A stretch of DNA of 64,000 nucleotides, taken from Pseudomonas sp. CFII64 (GTDB taxonomy: Bacteria; Pseudomonadota; Gammaproteobacteria; Pseudomonadales; Pseudomonadaceae). Numbering within the stretch: the stretch's first letter is position 1; each line of letters starts with the position of its first letter. The notes beneath the pieces were generated by a model. That model had not been told where the DNA came from and made no database searches. It was given only the letters and a program-made list of their open reading frames with translations. The stretch lies in the NCBI RefSeq assembly GCF_000416235.1, contig NZ_ATLO01000010.1, forward strand, positions 62,001 to 126,000. Reading direction: 5' to 3'. The translations under genes were made by a program, and so were the position numbers. Positions 16,383 to 24,747 of the stretch are shown here, piece after piece.

Positions 16383-17581
16383 GCCTGTTCAAATACCGCG
16401 CCCTCGACAGCCAGGGCGCTGCGCAGAACGGCAACCTCGATGCCAAGGATCAGGCCGCAGCGGTAGCGGCGCTGCAAAAACGCGGCCTGATGGTCCTGCA
16501 TATAGAAGCAGCGGGCATCGGCGGTTTGCGCAACGCCTTTGGCGGCGGGCTGTTGAATGGCGCGGCGCTGGTCAGTTTCACCCAGCAACTGGCGACCTTG
16601 CTCGGCGCCGGTCAACCGCTGGAGCGCTCGCTGGGCATTCTGCTCAAGCAACCCGGCCAGCCGCAAACCCGCGCCCTCATTGAACGTATTCGCGAACAAG
16701 TCAAAGCCGGTAAGCCGTTGTCGGTGGCGCTGGAAGAGGAGGGCAACCAGTTTTCCGCCTTGTACATCAGCATGGTCCGCGCCGGTGAAGCTGGCGGCGC
16801 GCTGGAAAGCACCCTGCGCCAGCTCAGCGAATACCTGGAGCGCAGCCAGTTGCTGCGCGGCGAAGTGATCAATGCGCTGATCTATCCGGCGTTTCTGGTG
16901 GTCGGCGTGCTCGGTTCGCTGGCCTTGCTGCTGGCCTATGTCGTGCCGCAGTTTGTGCCGATCTTCAAGGATCTGGGCGTGCCGATCCCGATGATCACCG
17001 AAGTGATCCTGGCCCTCGGCCAGTTCCTCAGTGCGTATGGTCTAGCAGTGCTGGTCGGCCTGATTGGCTCGATCTGGGCGTTGCGAATCCGCATGCGCGA
17101 CCCGCAACGCCGCGAGCGCAACGACCGGCGCTTGCTGGGCATCCGCATCATTGGTCCGTTGTTGCAGCGCATTGAAGCGGCGCGTCTGGCGCGAACCCTC
17201 GGCACGCTGCTGCATAACGGCGTGGCCTTGCTGCAAGCGTTGGTGATCGCCCGCCAGGTCTGCACCAATCGCGCGTTGCAGGCGCAAGTCGCGCAGGCCG
17301 CGGAATCGGTCAAAGGCGGCGGCACCCTGGCCAGCGCGTTCGGTGCGCAACCGCTGCTGCCGGACCTGGCGCTGCAAATGATTGAAGTCGGCGAACAGGC
17401 CGGTGAACTGGACAGCATGCTGCTCAAGGTTGCCGATGTGTTCGACGTCGAGGCCAAGCGCGGCATCGACCGCATGCTCGCGACGCTGGTGCCGACCCTG
17501 ACCGTGGTCATGGCTGCGATGGTGGCGGTGATCATGCTCGCCATCATGCTGCCGCTGATGAGCCTGACCAGCAATATCTGA
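16379..17581 (+). CDS. gspF: type II secretion inner-membrane platform protein GspF
   Basis: A 400-residue polytopic protein with the duplicated GspF/PilC domain: each half has an F-TQQLATLLGAG-like helix bundle and three membrane segments lie near residues 165-190, 215-235 and 365-395. It links GspE to the pseudopilus in the inner membrane. The start is TTG 16379, overlapping the gspE stop by four bases (TTGA), giving MSLFKYRALDSQG, the usual GspF beginning. Translation is probably coupled. Confidence 0.92.
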   Translation: MSLFKYRALDSQGAAQNGNLDAKDQAAAVAALQKRGLMVLHIEAAGIGGLRNAFGGGLLNGAALVSFTQQLATLLGAGQPLERSLGILLKQPGQPQTRALIERIREQVKAGKPLSVALEEEGNQFSALYISMVRAGEAGGALESTLRQLSEYLERSQLLRGEVINALIYPAFLVVGVLGSLALLLAYVVPQFVPIFKDLGVPIPMITEVILALGQFLSAYGLAVLVGLIGSIWALRIRMRDPQRRERNDRRLLGIRIIGPLLQRIEAARLARTLGTLLHNGVALLQALVIARQVCTNRALQAQVAQAAESVKGGGTLASAFGAQPLLPDLALQMIEVGEQAGELDSMLLKVADVFDVEAKRGIDRMLATLVPTLTVVMAAMVAVIMLAIMLPLMSLTSNI

Positions 17582-17607
17582 ATTGGAAAACTTGAGGATT
17601 CAACGCA

Positions 17608-18039
17608 ATGAGCCGTACCCGATTCAACGCTGTATCCAGCCGCAAACAAGGCGGTTTCACCCTGCTGGAAATGCTTGCGGTCATCGTCCTGCTGGGCATC
17701 GTGGCGACGATTGTCGTGCGCCAGGTGGGCGGTAACGTCGACAAGGGCAAATACGGCGCGGGCAAGGCGCAATTGGCCAGCCTGGGCATGAAAATCGAAA
17801 GCTACGGCCTGGACGTCGGGTCGCCGCCGAAAAGCCTGCAACAGCTGGTGGAAAAATCCGGCAATGCTGCTGGCTGGGCGGGCCCGTATGCCAAGCCATC
17901 GGACCTGAAAGACCCGTTCGGTCACGCCTTCGGTTATCGCTTCCCCGGCCAGCACGGCACTTTTGATCTGATTTTCTATGGTCAGGACGGCCAGCCGGGC
18001 GGCGAAGGTTACAGCGCTGACCTGGGCAACTGGGAATAA
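17608..18039 (+). CDS. gspG: type II secretion major pseudopilin GspG
   Basis: A 143-residue prepilin. The leader ends SRKQGG and is cut before FTLLEML, the class III prepilin-peptidase site with Glu at +5. A hydrophobic helix follows and the C-terminal half is a globular GspG domain with DPFGHAFGYRFPGQHG and a final GQDGQPGGEGYSADLGNW, the calcium-loop region of major pseudopilins. ATG 17608 follows GAGGA. It forms the pseudopilus piston shaft. No prepilin peptidase is in the cluster, so processing must rely on one encoded elsewhere, such as PilD (inference). Confidence 0.93.
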   Translation: MSRTRFNAVSSRKQGGFTLLEMLAVIVLLGIVATIVVRQVGGNVDKGKYGAGKAQLASLGMKIESYGLDVGSPPKSLQQLVEKSGNAAGWAGPYAKPSDLKDPFGHAFGYRFPGQHGTFDLIFYGQDGQPGGEGYSADLGNWE

Positions 18040-18047
18040 CCCGTTTT

Positions 18048-18485
18048 ATGCGAATGCCTGCTGCGAGCCGTGGTTTCACGCTGATGGAAATGCTGGTGGT
18101 CATCGTCTTGATGAGCATCGCCGTTGGCCTGGTGGGTTTTGGCTTGCAACAGGGCTTGCACGCGGCCCGGGAACGTCAGGCCGTCGGGCAGATGGTTGAT
18201 GCGCTCCGTGCAACCCGGGTCAACGCGATTGTCACCGGGCAACCGGCCAGAACCGTGTTTGATCTGCGTAAAAAAGCCTTTCAGGCGCCCGGACAACCGA
18301 TGCGCCAGTGGCCTGCGCAGCTGAAGGTCACCTTGCAGACTGCTGCCGAGATGGGTTCGACCGTGGAGTTTTATCCCGATGGTGGTTCGACCGGCGGCAA
18401 TGTGATGCTGGCCAATGGAGATCGTCGTTGGCGCATCGATATCGGTTGGTTGACGGGCAGTGTGCAGTCCAAGGCGTTGCAATGA
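18048..18485 (+). CDS. gspH: type II secretion minor pseudopilin GspH
   Basis: A 145-residue minor prepilin with a short leader MRMPAASRG cut before FTLMEMLVVIVL, keeping Glu at +5. The remaining part matches the GspH/FimT domain, with RATRVNAIVTGQPARTVFDL and VEFYPDGGSTGGNVML. It starts 8 bases after gspG and its stop overlaps gspI by four bases. It caps or bridges the pseudopilus tip. Confidence 0.9.
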   Translation: MRMPAASRGFTLMEMLVVIVLMSIAVGLVGFGLQQGLHAARERQAVGQMVDALRATRVNAIVTGQPARTVFDLRKKAFQAPGQPMRQWPAQLKVTLQTAAEMGSTVEFYPDGGSTGGNVMLANGDRRWRIDIGWLTGSVQSKALQ

Positions 18486-18859
18486 AACGCAACGCCCAGA
18501 CAGGTTTTACCTTACTGGAAATGCTGGCTGCACTGACCGTCATGGCGGTGTGCAGCAGCGTGTTGCTGGTTGCCTTCGGTCAGAGCGCGCGCTCGTTGCA
18601 ACAGGTTTCGCGCAGCGATCGACTCAGTCACGCGGCGCGCACGGTGTTCGATCAGGAAGCCGCCGGGCCGTTGCGTAGTGGTACGCGCAACGGCGTCCTC
18701 GACGGCGACATCAACTGGCAGCTGGAGATCAGTCAGCAGCCCACCAAGGCTGGTCAGGCGCGTTTGTTTCGCCTGGACCTGACCGTCAGTGAAGCGCGTC
18801 GCAAGGCGACTTTCAGCACGCTGAAGCTGCGCGGGCTGACTGACAAGGCGGGCGCGTGA
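18482..18859 (+). CDS. gspI: type II secretion minor pseudopilin GspI
   Basis: A 125-residue minor prepilin, leader MKRNAQTG cut before FTLLEMLAALTVMAV. The start ATG 18482 overlaps the gspH stop (ATGA). The C-terminal part (INWQLEISQQPTKAGQARLFRLDLTV) fits the GspI domain. It should assemble with GspJ and GspK into the tip complex. Confidence 0.88.
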   Translation: MKRNAQTGFTLLEMLAALTVMAVCSSVLLVAFGQSARSLQQVSRSDRLSHAARTVFDQEAAGPLRSGTRNGVLDGDINWQLEISQQPTKAGQARLFRLDLTVSEARRKATFSTLKLRGLTDKAGA

Positions 18860-19476
18860 AGCAGCGCCAGCGCGGCTTCACGCTGCTGGAAATCCTGCTG
18901 GTGCTGAGCCTGATGGGCGTGCTGCTGACCTTGGTCGGCGGCGCATTGCTGGGTGCCAATCGCGCGGTGCTCAAGGCGCAGCGTTACACCACCAGTCTGG
19001 ACGAAATGCGCGCGGCGCAGCGCTTTTTGCGCAGTTCCATCGGCCAGGCGTTGCCGCTGGACAGTTCGGAAGACGACAGCGAAAGCAGCGGTTTTTTTGT
19101 CGGCTCGGCGCAACGTTTGCAGTTCGTGGCCACCTTGCCGGGCACCTTGGGCGGCGGGATTCAGCTGCATACCCTGGAGCTCAAGGGCGGTGATCTGCAA
19201 GTGGCGTTCGCTCAGGTTCAGTCCAGCGCCGACGGCACCGTCGCCAAACCCTGGGGCGACCCGCAAGTGCTGGTGCATGACGTTGAAGAGCTGCAACTCA
19301 GCTATCGCGGCGTGTCACCCAAAGGTGAAGCGACCGGCTGGATCAGTGATTGGCCGTGGCCGACGCGTCTGCCCCGCGCTGTGCGGATCGACGCCAAGGT
19401 CAACGGCCCGGTGCCGTGGCTGGCGGAAGTGGTGGCCTTGCGTCTGGATCTGTCCGGCGGGGCGGGCGGCCAATGA
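18856..19476 (+). CDS. gspJ: type II secretion minor pseudopilin GspJ
   Basis: A 206-residue minor prepilin, very short leader MKQRQRG cut before FTLLEILLVLSLMGVLL. The globular part shows AQRFLRSSIGQALPL, SQRLQFVATLPG-like residues and a WPTRLPRAVRIDA segment expected of GspJ. The start is GTG 18856, overlapping gspI by four bases (GTGA). A poly-acidic/serine stretch (DSSEDDSESS) near residue 70 is a local oddity. Confidence 0.9.
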   Translation: MKQRQRGFTLLEILLVLSLMGVLLTLVGGALLGANRAVLKAQRYTTSLDEMRAAQRFLRSSIGQALPLDSSEDDSESSGFFVGSAQRLQFVATLPGTLGGGIQLHTLELKGGDLQVAFAQVQSSADGTVAKPWGDPQVLVHDVEELQLSYRGVSPKGEATGWISDWPWPTRLPRAVRIDAKVNGPVPWLAEVVALRLDLSGGAGGQ

Positions 19477-20195
19477 AGCACGAACGGGGCGTCGCATTGT
19501 TGCTGGTGCTGTGGGCGCTGGCCTTGCTCAGTTTGTTGCTGGGCGGGTTGGCAGGTTGGGTGCAGCTGGAAACCCGTCAGGCGCTGTTCGCCCGTCAGCA
19601 CACTCAAGCGCTGTTGGCCGCCGAAGCGGGTTTGGCGCTGGCGGTGCAAGGGCTGGCCGATCCGGCCCAGCGCAAGCGCTGGATCGCCGATGGCCGGGAC
19701 ATCGCCCTGCGTTTCGATGACGCGCAGCTGCTGGTCAGCGTGCGCAGCGAACGCGGCAAGCTGGATTTGAACAGCGCGGTGGTGGGCGATATCGCGCGAG
19801 TGGCGCAGGCGTGCGGGGCAGGTAAAGACCAGGCCGCGGCCATGGCTCAGGCACTGAACGGTCGACGGGGCAATGGCTCGCCGCCGTTGCGGGTGATTGA
19901 AGAAGTGCGTCAGCTGCCGGGTATGACTCAGGCGCTTTACCTGCGCCTGCTGCCGGAAGTGACCTTATGGAGCGGGATGGATCGGCCCGATCCGGCCTTT
20001 GCTTCGGGGTTGGTGCGCCGGGCGTTGAACCTGCCCAATCAGAGCGCGGTTGGCGCTGATGCGGGACAAGTGTTGATGATCGATAGTCGGGCACAACGCA
20101 CGGGCGGCTTTGCGGCCCGTTTGCAAACCACTGTTTTATTGAGCCCATCGGAGGGAAGCGCACAGCCTTATCGGGTGCTGCGTTGGCAAGAATGA
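19473..20195 (+). CDS. gspK: type II secretion minor pseudopilin GspK
   Basis: A 240-residue minor prepilin with leader MKHERG and the GspK-type start VALLLVLWALALLSLLLGG, which lacks the +5 glutamate as is usual for GspK. The helical insertion domain follows KLDLNSAVVGDIARVAQACG, and LRVIEEVRQLPGM is typical. It is shorter than classical GspK (about 310-330 residues). ATG 19473 overlaps gspJ (ATGA). Confidence 0.88.
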   Translation: MKHERGVALLLVLWALALLSLLLGGLAGWVQLETRQALFARQHTQALLAAEAGLALAVQGLADPAQRKRWIADGRDIALRFDDAQLLVSVRSERGKLDLNSAVVGDIARVAQACGAGKDQAAAMAQALNGRRGNGSPPLRVIEEVRQLPGMTQALYLRLLPEVTLWSGMDRPDPAFASGLVRRALNLPNQSAVGADAGQVLMIDSRAQRTGGFAARLQTTVLLSPSEGSAQPYRVLRWQE

Positions 20196-21265
20196 ATCGA
20201 TTTATTTCAGCGCGGCTGACGACGCTGCCAGCGCCGGTATTGGCCCTGGTCGAACGCATCGCCCAGGAGTGGCGCGGCAGTCTGCTGCAACGCGGCTGGC
20301 ACTTGTGGCTGGTCGAGTTGCGTGCCTGCCTGCCGCAGAAACTGCAACGGTTGTTGATCCACGACACGCCGCAGCAGCTGCACGCTTGGCCGTTGACCGC
20401 GCCGTTGCCGGTGCTGCCTGCCGAAGTGCAGCAGATTCTTCTCCTGCCACCCTCGGCGGTGCTAATACAAACCCTGCAACTGCCCCTGGCAGCCGCGCGC
20501 AATCTGGCCACGGTGGTCGGTTATGAGCTGGATCGCTTTACCCCGTTCGACGCTGCGCAACTGTATTTCGTGGCGCGTCAGGAACGCCGCAACGCCGCTT
20601 CGATTCAGGTCACGCTGGTGGCCATTTTGCGCGAGCGGCTGGATCAGATCCTCGCCGAATGCGCGACCTTCGGCCTGCAACCCCATGCCGTGGATGTCGG
20701 CGGGGGTGATGGCCAGCGCATGGGCATCGACTTGCTGCCGATTCCGCTGCGCCCGCGTCAGCGCCGCAGCGGTCTGGGCCTGCAACGCAAACTCGCCTGG
20801 CTGTGCGGCGGCTTGCTGATCGCCGCCATGCTGCTGTGGCTCGACGACCGTCAGCGGCTATTGACCGAGATGGAAAACACGGTCCGGGCGCAGAAATCCC
20901 AAGTCGCCGAAGTGCAGAAAATCCGTCAGCAACTGACCAACACCCGTGGCGCCGCCAATTACCTGATCCGCCGCAAAGCCGCCCAGCCGCCGCTGGCCGC
21001 GCTGCTCAACGAGCTGACCGCTTGCCTGCCGCGCGACACCTGGATCGACCAACTGGAAATCAATGACAGCGCCGAAGTGTCCTTCTCCGGGCAGAGCGCC
21101 AAGGCCAGTGCCTTGATCGCGCGCATCAAGGATTGCCACAGCCTGGAGAACGCGCAGTTCCAGGGCGTGATTCAACCCGACGCGCAAACCGGCAAGGATC
21201 ATTTTTCCTTGCGCGCCCACCTGCATCAGGAGGCCGCCGATGCGCCGACCACTGACACCCCGTGA
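20192..21265 (+). CDS. gspL: type II secretion protein GspL, PilN-type
   Basis: A 357-residue bitopic protein. A cytoplasmic domain of about 200 residues is followed by one membrane segment (about 202-217, AWLCGGLLIAAMLLWL), a coiled-coil-prone stretch and a PilN-like periplasmic domain (LLNELTACLPRDTWIDQLEIND). It would tie GspE to the inner-membrane platform and GspM. The N-terminal part is compact compared with classical GspL. ATG 20192 overlaps gspK by four bases; the upstream TTG 20183 is less likely. Confidence 0.85.
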   Translation: MNRFISARLTTLPAPVLALVERIAQEWRGSLLQRGWHLWLVELRACLPQKLQRLLIHDTPQQLHAWPLTAPLPVLPAEVQQILLLPPSAVLIQTLQLPLAAARNLATVVGYELDRFTPFDAAQLYFVARQERRNAASIQVTLVAILRERLDQILAECATFGLQPHAVDVGGGDGQRMGIDLLPIPLRPRQRRSGLGLQRKLAWLCGGLLIAAMLLWLDDRQRLLTEMENTVRAQKSQVAEVQKIRQQLTNTRGAANYLIRRKAAQPPLAALLNELTACLPRDTWIDQLEINDSAEVSFSGQSAKASALIARIKDCHSLENAQFQGVIQPDAQTGKDHFSLRAHLHQEAADAPTTDTP

Positions 21266-21851
21266 ACGTCGCGGCGCGGCGTTGATCGTGCTGGCACTGC
21301 TGCTCGGCGCCGGCTACTGGCTGTTCGTTGACAGCTGGTTTGCCGGACCGCTGCGGAATATGAACGAGCAGGCCGAGCAGTTGCGTGAACAGCAGCAACG
21401 TTATGGCGGTCTGCTGCGCCAGGGCGATTCGCTGAAACAACAACTGGAGCAAGCCCGCAACGATCCGGCGAGCAGCACCAGCCTGTTGCCCGGTGAAGAT
21501 CCCAGCGCCGTCGCCGCCGACCTGATGCAGCGCATTGCCGACCTGATCAACCGCCACGCCAGCACCGGCGCCGGTTGCAGCCTGACCCAGCGCATGCCGA
21601 TCACCCCGGAACAGGATGGCGCCGAGCCGTATCGACAGGTCAAAGTCAGCCTTACCCTGGAATGCGGCATCGAGCCGCTGACGGCGATTCTGCACGAGCT
21701 GGAATACCAGCGGCCGTTCCTGTTCGTCGATGAAATGAGCGTGCGCCGCGATGCCAACGCCCCGGCCAAAGGCGGCGCCGGCAAGCTGGTGGCGCATCTC
21801 TTGGTGCGCGGTTATCTGCAACCGGCCGCCATTGTGGAGACCGCCCCATGA
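21240..21851 (+). CDS. gspM: type II secretion protein GspM
   Basis: A 203-residue bitopic protein: a basic N-terminus MRRPLTPRERRG, one membrane segment (AALIVLALLLGAGYWLFV), a coiled coil rich in Gln and Glu (RNMNEQAEQLREQQQRYGGL) and a ferredoxin-like periplasmic domain with two cysteines (Cys at CSLTQRMP and LTLECGIEP) that could pair. This fits GspM of the GspMb branch. It overlaps gspL by 26 bases. It should bind GspL. Confidence 0.83.
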   Translation: MRRPLTPRERRGAALIVLALLLGAGYWLFVDSWFAGPLRNMNEQAEQLREQQQRYGGLLRQGDSLKQQLEQARNDPASSTSLLPGEDPSAVAADLMQRIADLINRHASTGAGCSLTQRMPITPEQDGAEPYRQVKVSLTLECGIEPLTAILHELEYQRPFLFVDEMSVRRDANAPAKGGAGKLVAHLLVRGYLQPAAIVETAP

Positions 21852-22372
21852 TCGGTTCATTACGGGCTGCTGAAATGAGCCTGCTGGGCGTCGCGCTGAT
21901 TCTGGCTTTGCTGATCGCCGGCATTCTTGGCGGCGTGGCAGATTCTCCCGGCTGGTTGCCGGAAAGAGCACCGCGCAATCTGATTGACGACGCGGGCAAA
22001 ACCCATGTCGCGCCCGACGCCAGCCTGCAAAGCCTGTCGGCCACCTGGCAAGCGCCGTTGTTCAGCACGGATCGCAGCCCCGACCGTTCCACCCAGCAGA
22101 CTCAGGTTTCCAATCTGGCCGGTCTGACCTTGACTGGCGTGATGATCGACGGCGAGCTGCGCGTGGCGCTGATCAAGCGCGCCGATGGCCCGCCCCTGAA
22201 AATACACCAGGGCCAGGCGCTGCCCAACGGCTGGAAGCTCGACAAGCTGACCCCGACGCAAGCCGAATTTTTTTCCGACGGCCGCACCCAGACCCTGAGC
22301 CTGCGCGCGCCGCGTTTGCCGCCGCCGTCCAATACACCCCCGATTTCTCTTCCCCGTGAGTCCACCCCGTGA
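21848..22372 (+). CDS. type II secretion GspC/GspN-like periplasmic connector
   Basis: A 174-residue protein with one N-terminal membrane segment (LLGVALILALLIAGILGGV) and a small periplasmic domain, LAGLTLTGVMIDGELRVALIKRADG then IHQGQALPNGWKLDKLTPTQAEFFSDG, which looks like the homology-region domain of GspC that touches the secretin. Family annotation as GspN (XpsN type) is equally possible. There is no PDZ or coiled-coil tail. It ends in a Pro-rich stretch. ATG 21848 overlaps gspM by four bases and its stop overlaps the secretin gene by four. It is the only candidate here for the inner-to-outer membrane link. Confidence 0.75.
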   Translation: MIGSLRAAEMSLLGVALILALLIAGILGGVADSPGWLPERAPRNLIDDAGKTHVAPDASLQSLSATWQAPLFSTDRSPDRSTQQTQVSNLAGLTLTGVMIDGELRVALIKRADGPPLKIHQGQALPNGWKLDKLTPTQAEFFSDGRTQTLSLRAPRLPPPSNTPPISLPRESTP

Positions 22373-24675
22373 TCGCTACTTTTCCAGGAGTTCGTAACAT
22401 AGCCACCTTGCGCACCCCCATGCTTTGCCTTGCCACCGCTGTCGCCCTTGGCGGCTGCGCGTCTACCCCCAGCTCTGTCGATCAGGATGACGGCCTGATG
22501 CGCGAGGCCCTGCAAGGCACCGGTTCGCAACGTGCCCCGGTAGACCCGCGCAGCGAATTGCCGCCAGCCGATACCCAGCAACCGCAGGCCGCTACCGCGC
22601 CTTCGCGGCAGTTGATCCGTGGCAATCAACAGTTCGTGCGTAAACCGGCAGCGGCACCGGCGGCGCGGGCCGGGGAAAGCGGCGATATCGTCTTCAACTT
22701 CACCAATCAGCCGATTGAAGCGGTGATCAACAGCGTCATGGGCGACCTGCTGCACGAGAATTACAGCATCGCCCAGGGCGTGAAGGGCGACGTGAGTTTT
22801 TCGACCTCCAAACCGGTGAACAAGAAGCAGGCGCTGTCGATTCTGGAAACCCTGCTGTCCTGGACCGACAACGCCATGATCAAACAGGGTGATCGCTACG
22901 TGATCCTGCCCGCCAGCCAGGCGGTGGCTGGCAAGCTGGTGCCGGAAATGGCCGTGGCGCAGCCCTCCAACGGCATGTCCGCGCGGCTGTTTCCGCTGCG
23001 CTACATCTCGGCCACGGAAATGCAGAAGCTGCTCAAGCCGTTCGCCCGGGAAAACGCCTTCCTGCTGGTGGACCCGGCGCGCAATGTGTTGAGCCTGGCC
23101 GGTACGCCGGACGAATTGGCCAACTATCAGGAAACCATCGACACCTTCGACGTGGACTGGCTCAAAGGTATGTCGGTGGGCGTGTACGGCCTGCAACGTG
23201 CGTCGGTGGGCGAGCTGATGCCCGAGCTGCAGAAAATGTTCGGTCCCGACAGCGGCATGCCCTTGGCGGGCATGGTGCGTTTCCTGCCGGTGGAGCGGAC
23301 CAACTCGATTGTGGCGATCTCGTCGCAGCCCGAGTACCTGCGCGAAGTGGGCGAGTGGATTCACACCATCGACGAAGGCGGCGGCAACGAGCCGCAAATG
23401 TACGTCTACGACGTGCGCAACATGAAAGCTTCCGACCTGGCCAAGTACCTGCGGCAGATCTACGGCAATGGCGCGATCAAGGACGACGCGGCAGCGAAAG
23501 TTGCGCCGGGCCTGCGCACCAAAACCATGGCTTCGCTCAACTCCGGCAGCAGCGCTGGCGGCATGGGCAGCGGCGGCATGAACAGCAGCGGCGGCCTGGG
23601 CAACAGCAGCGGGATGGGCATGGGCAACACGCAAAATTCCAATGCCGAAGCAGAGCAGGATGCGGACGCCGAAACCGATGACGAAAGCCAGGACAGCGCA
23701 GCCGACAGCAGCGCAGAGCAGGGCGGCGAGTCCGGCACAGCAGCAAAAACCCTTGATTCCAGCACCCGGATCACCGCGCAAAAGAGCAGCAACCAGTTGC
23801 TGGTACGCACGCGTCCGGCGCAGTGGAAGGAGATTGAAGTCGCGATCAAGCGCCTGGACAATCCGCCCCTGCAAGTGCAGATCGAGACGCGCATTCTTGA
23901 AGTGAAACTCAGCGGCTCCCTGGAACTCGGGGTGCAATGGTACCTCGGGCGGCTGGCGGGTAATTCCAGCAGCACCACCGTCGCCAACGCGGCCGGTAGC
24001 CAGGGCGCATTGGGCGCTGGTGGCGCGGGGCTCGGCGCGGACTCGCTGTTCTACTCGTTCGTCAGCACCAATTTGCAGATCGCCTTGCACGCGCTGGAAA
24101 CCAATGGTCGCACGCAAGTGCTGTCGGCGCCGTCGTTGGTGGTGATGAACAATCAGTCGGCGCAGATCCAGGTCGGCGACAACATCCCCATCAGCCAGAC
24201 CACCGTCAACACCACTAACTCCGACACCACGTTGAGCAGCGTCGAGTACATTCAGACCGGGGTGATCCTCGATGTCGTGCCGCGAATCAATCCGGGCGGA
24301 CTGGTGTACATGGACATTCAACAGCAAGTCAGCGATGCGGGCGCGACCACGGACACCCAGACCAATCCGCGCATCTCGACCCGTTCGGTTTCCACGCAAG
24401 TGGCGGTGCAAAGTGGCCAGACCGTATTACTTGGCGGTTTGATCAAGCAGGACAACAGCGACAGCGGCACCGCCGTGCCTTATCTGGGGAAAATCCCCGG
24501 CCTGAAATGGCTGTTCGGCAGCACCACGAAAACCAAGGACCGCACCGAGCTGATCGTCCTGATCACCCCGCGCGTTATTACCAGCAGCAGCCAGTCGCGG
24601 CAGGTGACCGACGATTATCGTCAGCAAATGCAATTGCTGCGTCCGGAAAAAGCCCGCCAGAGCCTCGACGATTAA
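22369..24675 (+). CDS. gspD: type II secretion outer-membrane secretin GspD
   Basis: A 768-residue lipoprotein secretin that forms the outer-membrane channel. GTG 22369 overlaps the previous gene by four bases; the resulting signal keeps two arginines and ends in the lipobox ALGGC at Cys30 (ATG 22420 would leave no positive charge). Periplasmic N0-N3 domains follow (FNFTNQPIEAVINSVMGDLL, LRYISATEMQKLLKPF, VERTNSIVAISSQPEYLREV). The secretin core starts near residue 500 with LQVQIETRILEVKLSGSLELG, and VQSGQTVLLGGLIKQD and LIVLITPRVI are diagnostic. A Ser, Gly and Met-rich then acidic insert lies in N3 (residues about 390-465). Confidence 0.93.
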   Translation: MIATFPGVRNIATLRTPMLCLATAVALGGCASTPSSVDQDDGLMREALQGTGSQRAPVDPRSELPPADTQQPQAATAPSRQLIRGNQQFVRKPAAAPAARAGESGDIVFNFTNQPIEAVINSVMGDLLHENYSIAQGVKGDVSFSTSKPVNKKQALSILETLLSWTDNAMIKQGDRYVILPASQAVAGKLVPEMAVAQPSNGMSARLFPLRYISATEMQKLLKPFARENAFLLVDPARNVLSLAGTPDELANYQETIDTFDVDWLKGMSVGVYGLQRASVGELMPELQKMFGPDSGMPLAGMVRFLPVERTNSIVAISSQPEYLREVGEWIHTIDEGGGNEPQMYVYDVRNMKASDLAKYLRQIYGNGAIKDDAAAKVAPGLRTKTMASLNSGSSAGGMGSGGMNSSGGLGNSSGMGMGNTQNSNAEAEQDADAETDDESQDSAADSSAEQGGESGTAAKTLDSSTRITAQKSSNQLLVRTRPAQWKEIEVAIKRLDNPPLQVQIETRILEVKLSGSLELGVQWYLGRLAGNSSSTTVANAAGSQGALGAGGAGLGADSLFYSFVSTNLQIALHALETNGRTQVLSAPSLVVMNNQSAQIQVGDNIPISQTTVNTTNSDTTLSSVEYIQTGVILDVVPRINPGGLVYMDIQQQVSDAGATTDTQTNPRISTRSVSTQVAVQSGQTVLLGGLIKQDNSDSGTAVPYLGKIPGLKWLFGSTTKTKDRTELIVLITPRVITSSSQSRQVTDDYRQQMQLLRPEKARQSLDD

Positions 24676-24705
24676 CCGCGTATGATGGCGGCCGACACCC
24701 GCATC

Positions 24706-24727
24706 GCGCCGCCTGATCCGGCGGCGC
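24706..24727 (+). terminator. GC-rich hairpin after gspD
   Basis: GCGCCGCC (24706-24713), loop TGATCC, GGCGGCGC (24720-24727). A perfect 8-bp stem but followed only by CCTTATG, so at best a partial terminator between the secretion operon and the esterase gene. Confidence 0.4.
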
Positions 24728-24747
24728 CCTTATGAGGTCATGACGAT

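Noticed and set aside
22102..24411. Open frame of 769 codons opposite the secretin gene
   Set aside because: Its composition (many His, Arg and Ala) is that of an antisense shadow and gspD on the other strand is certain.
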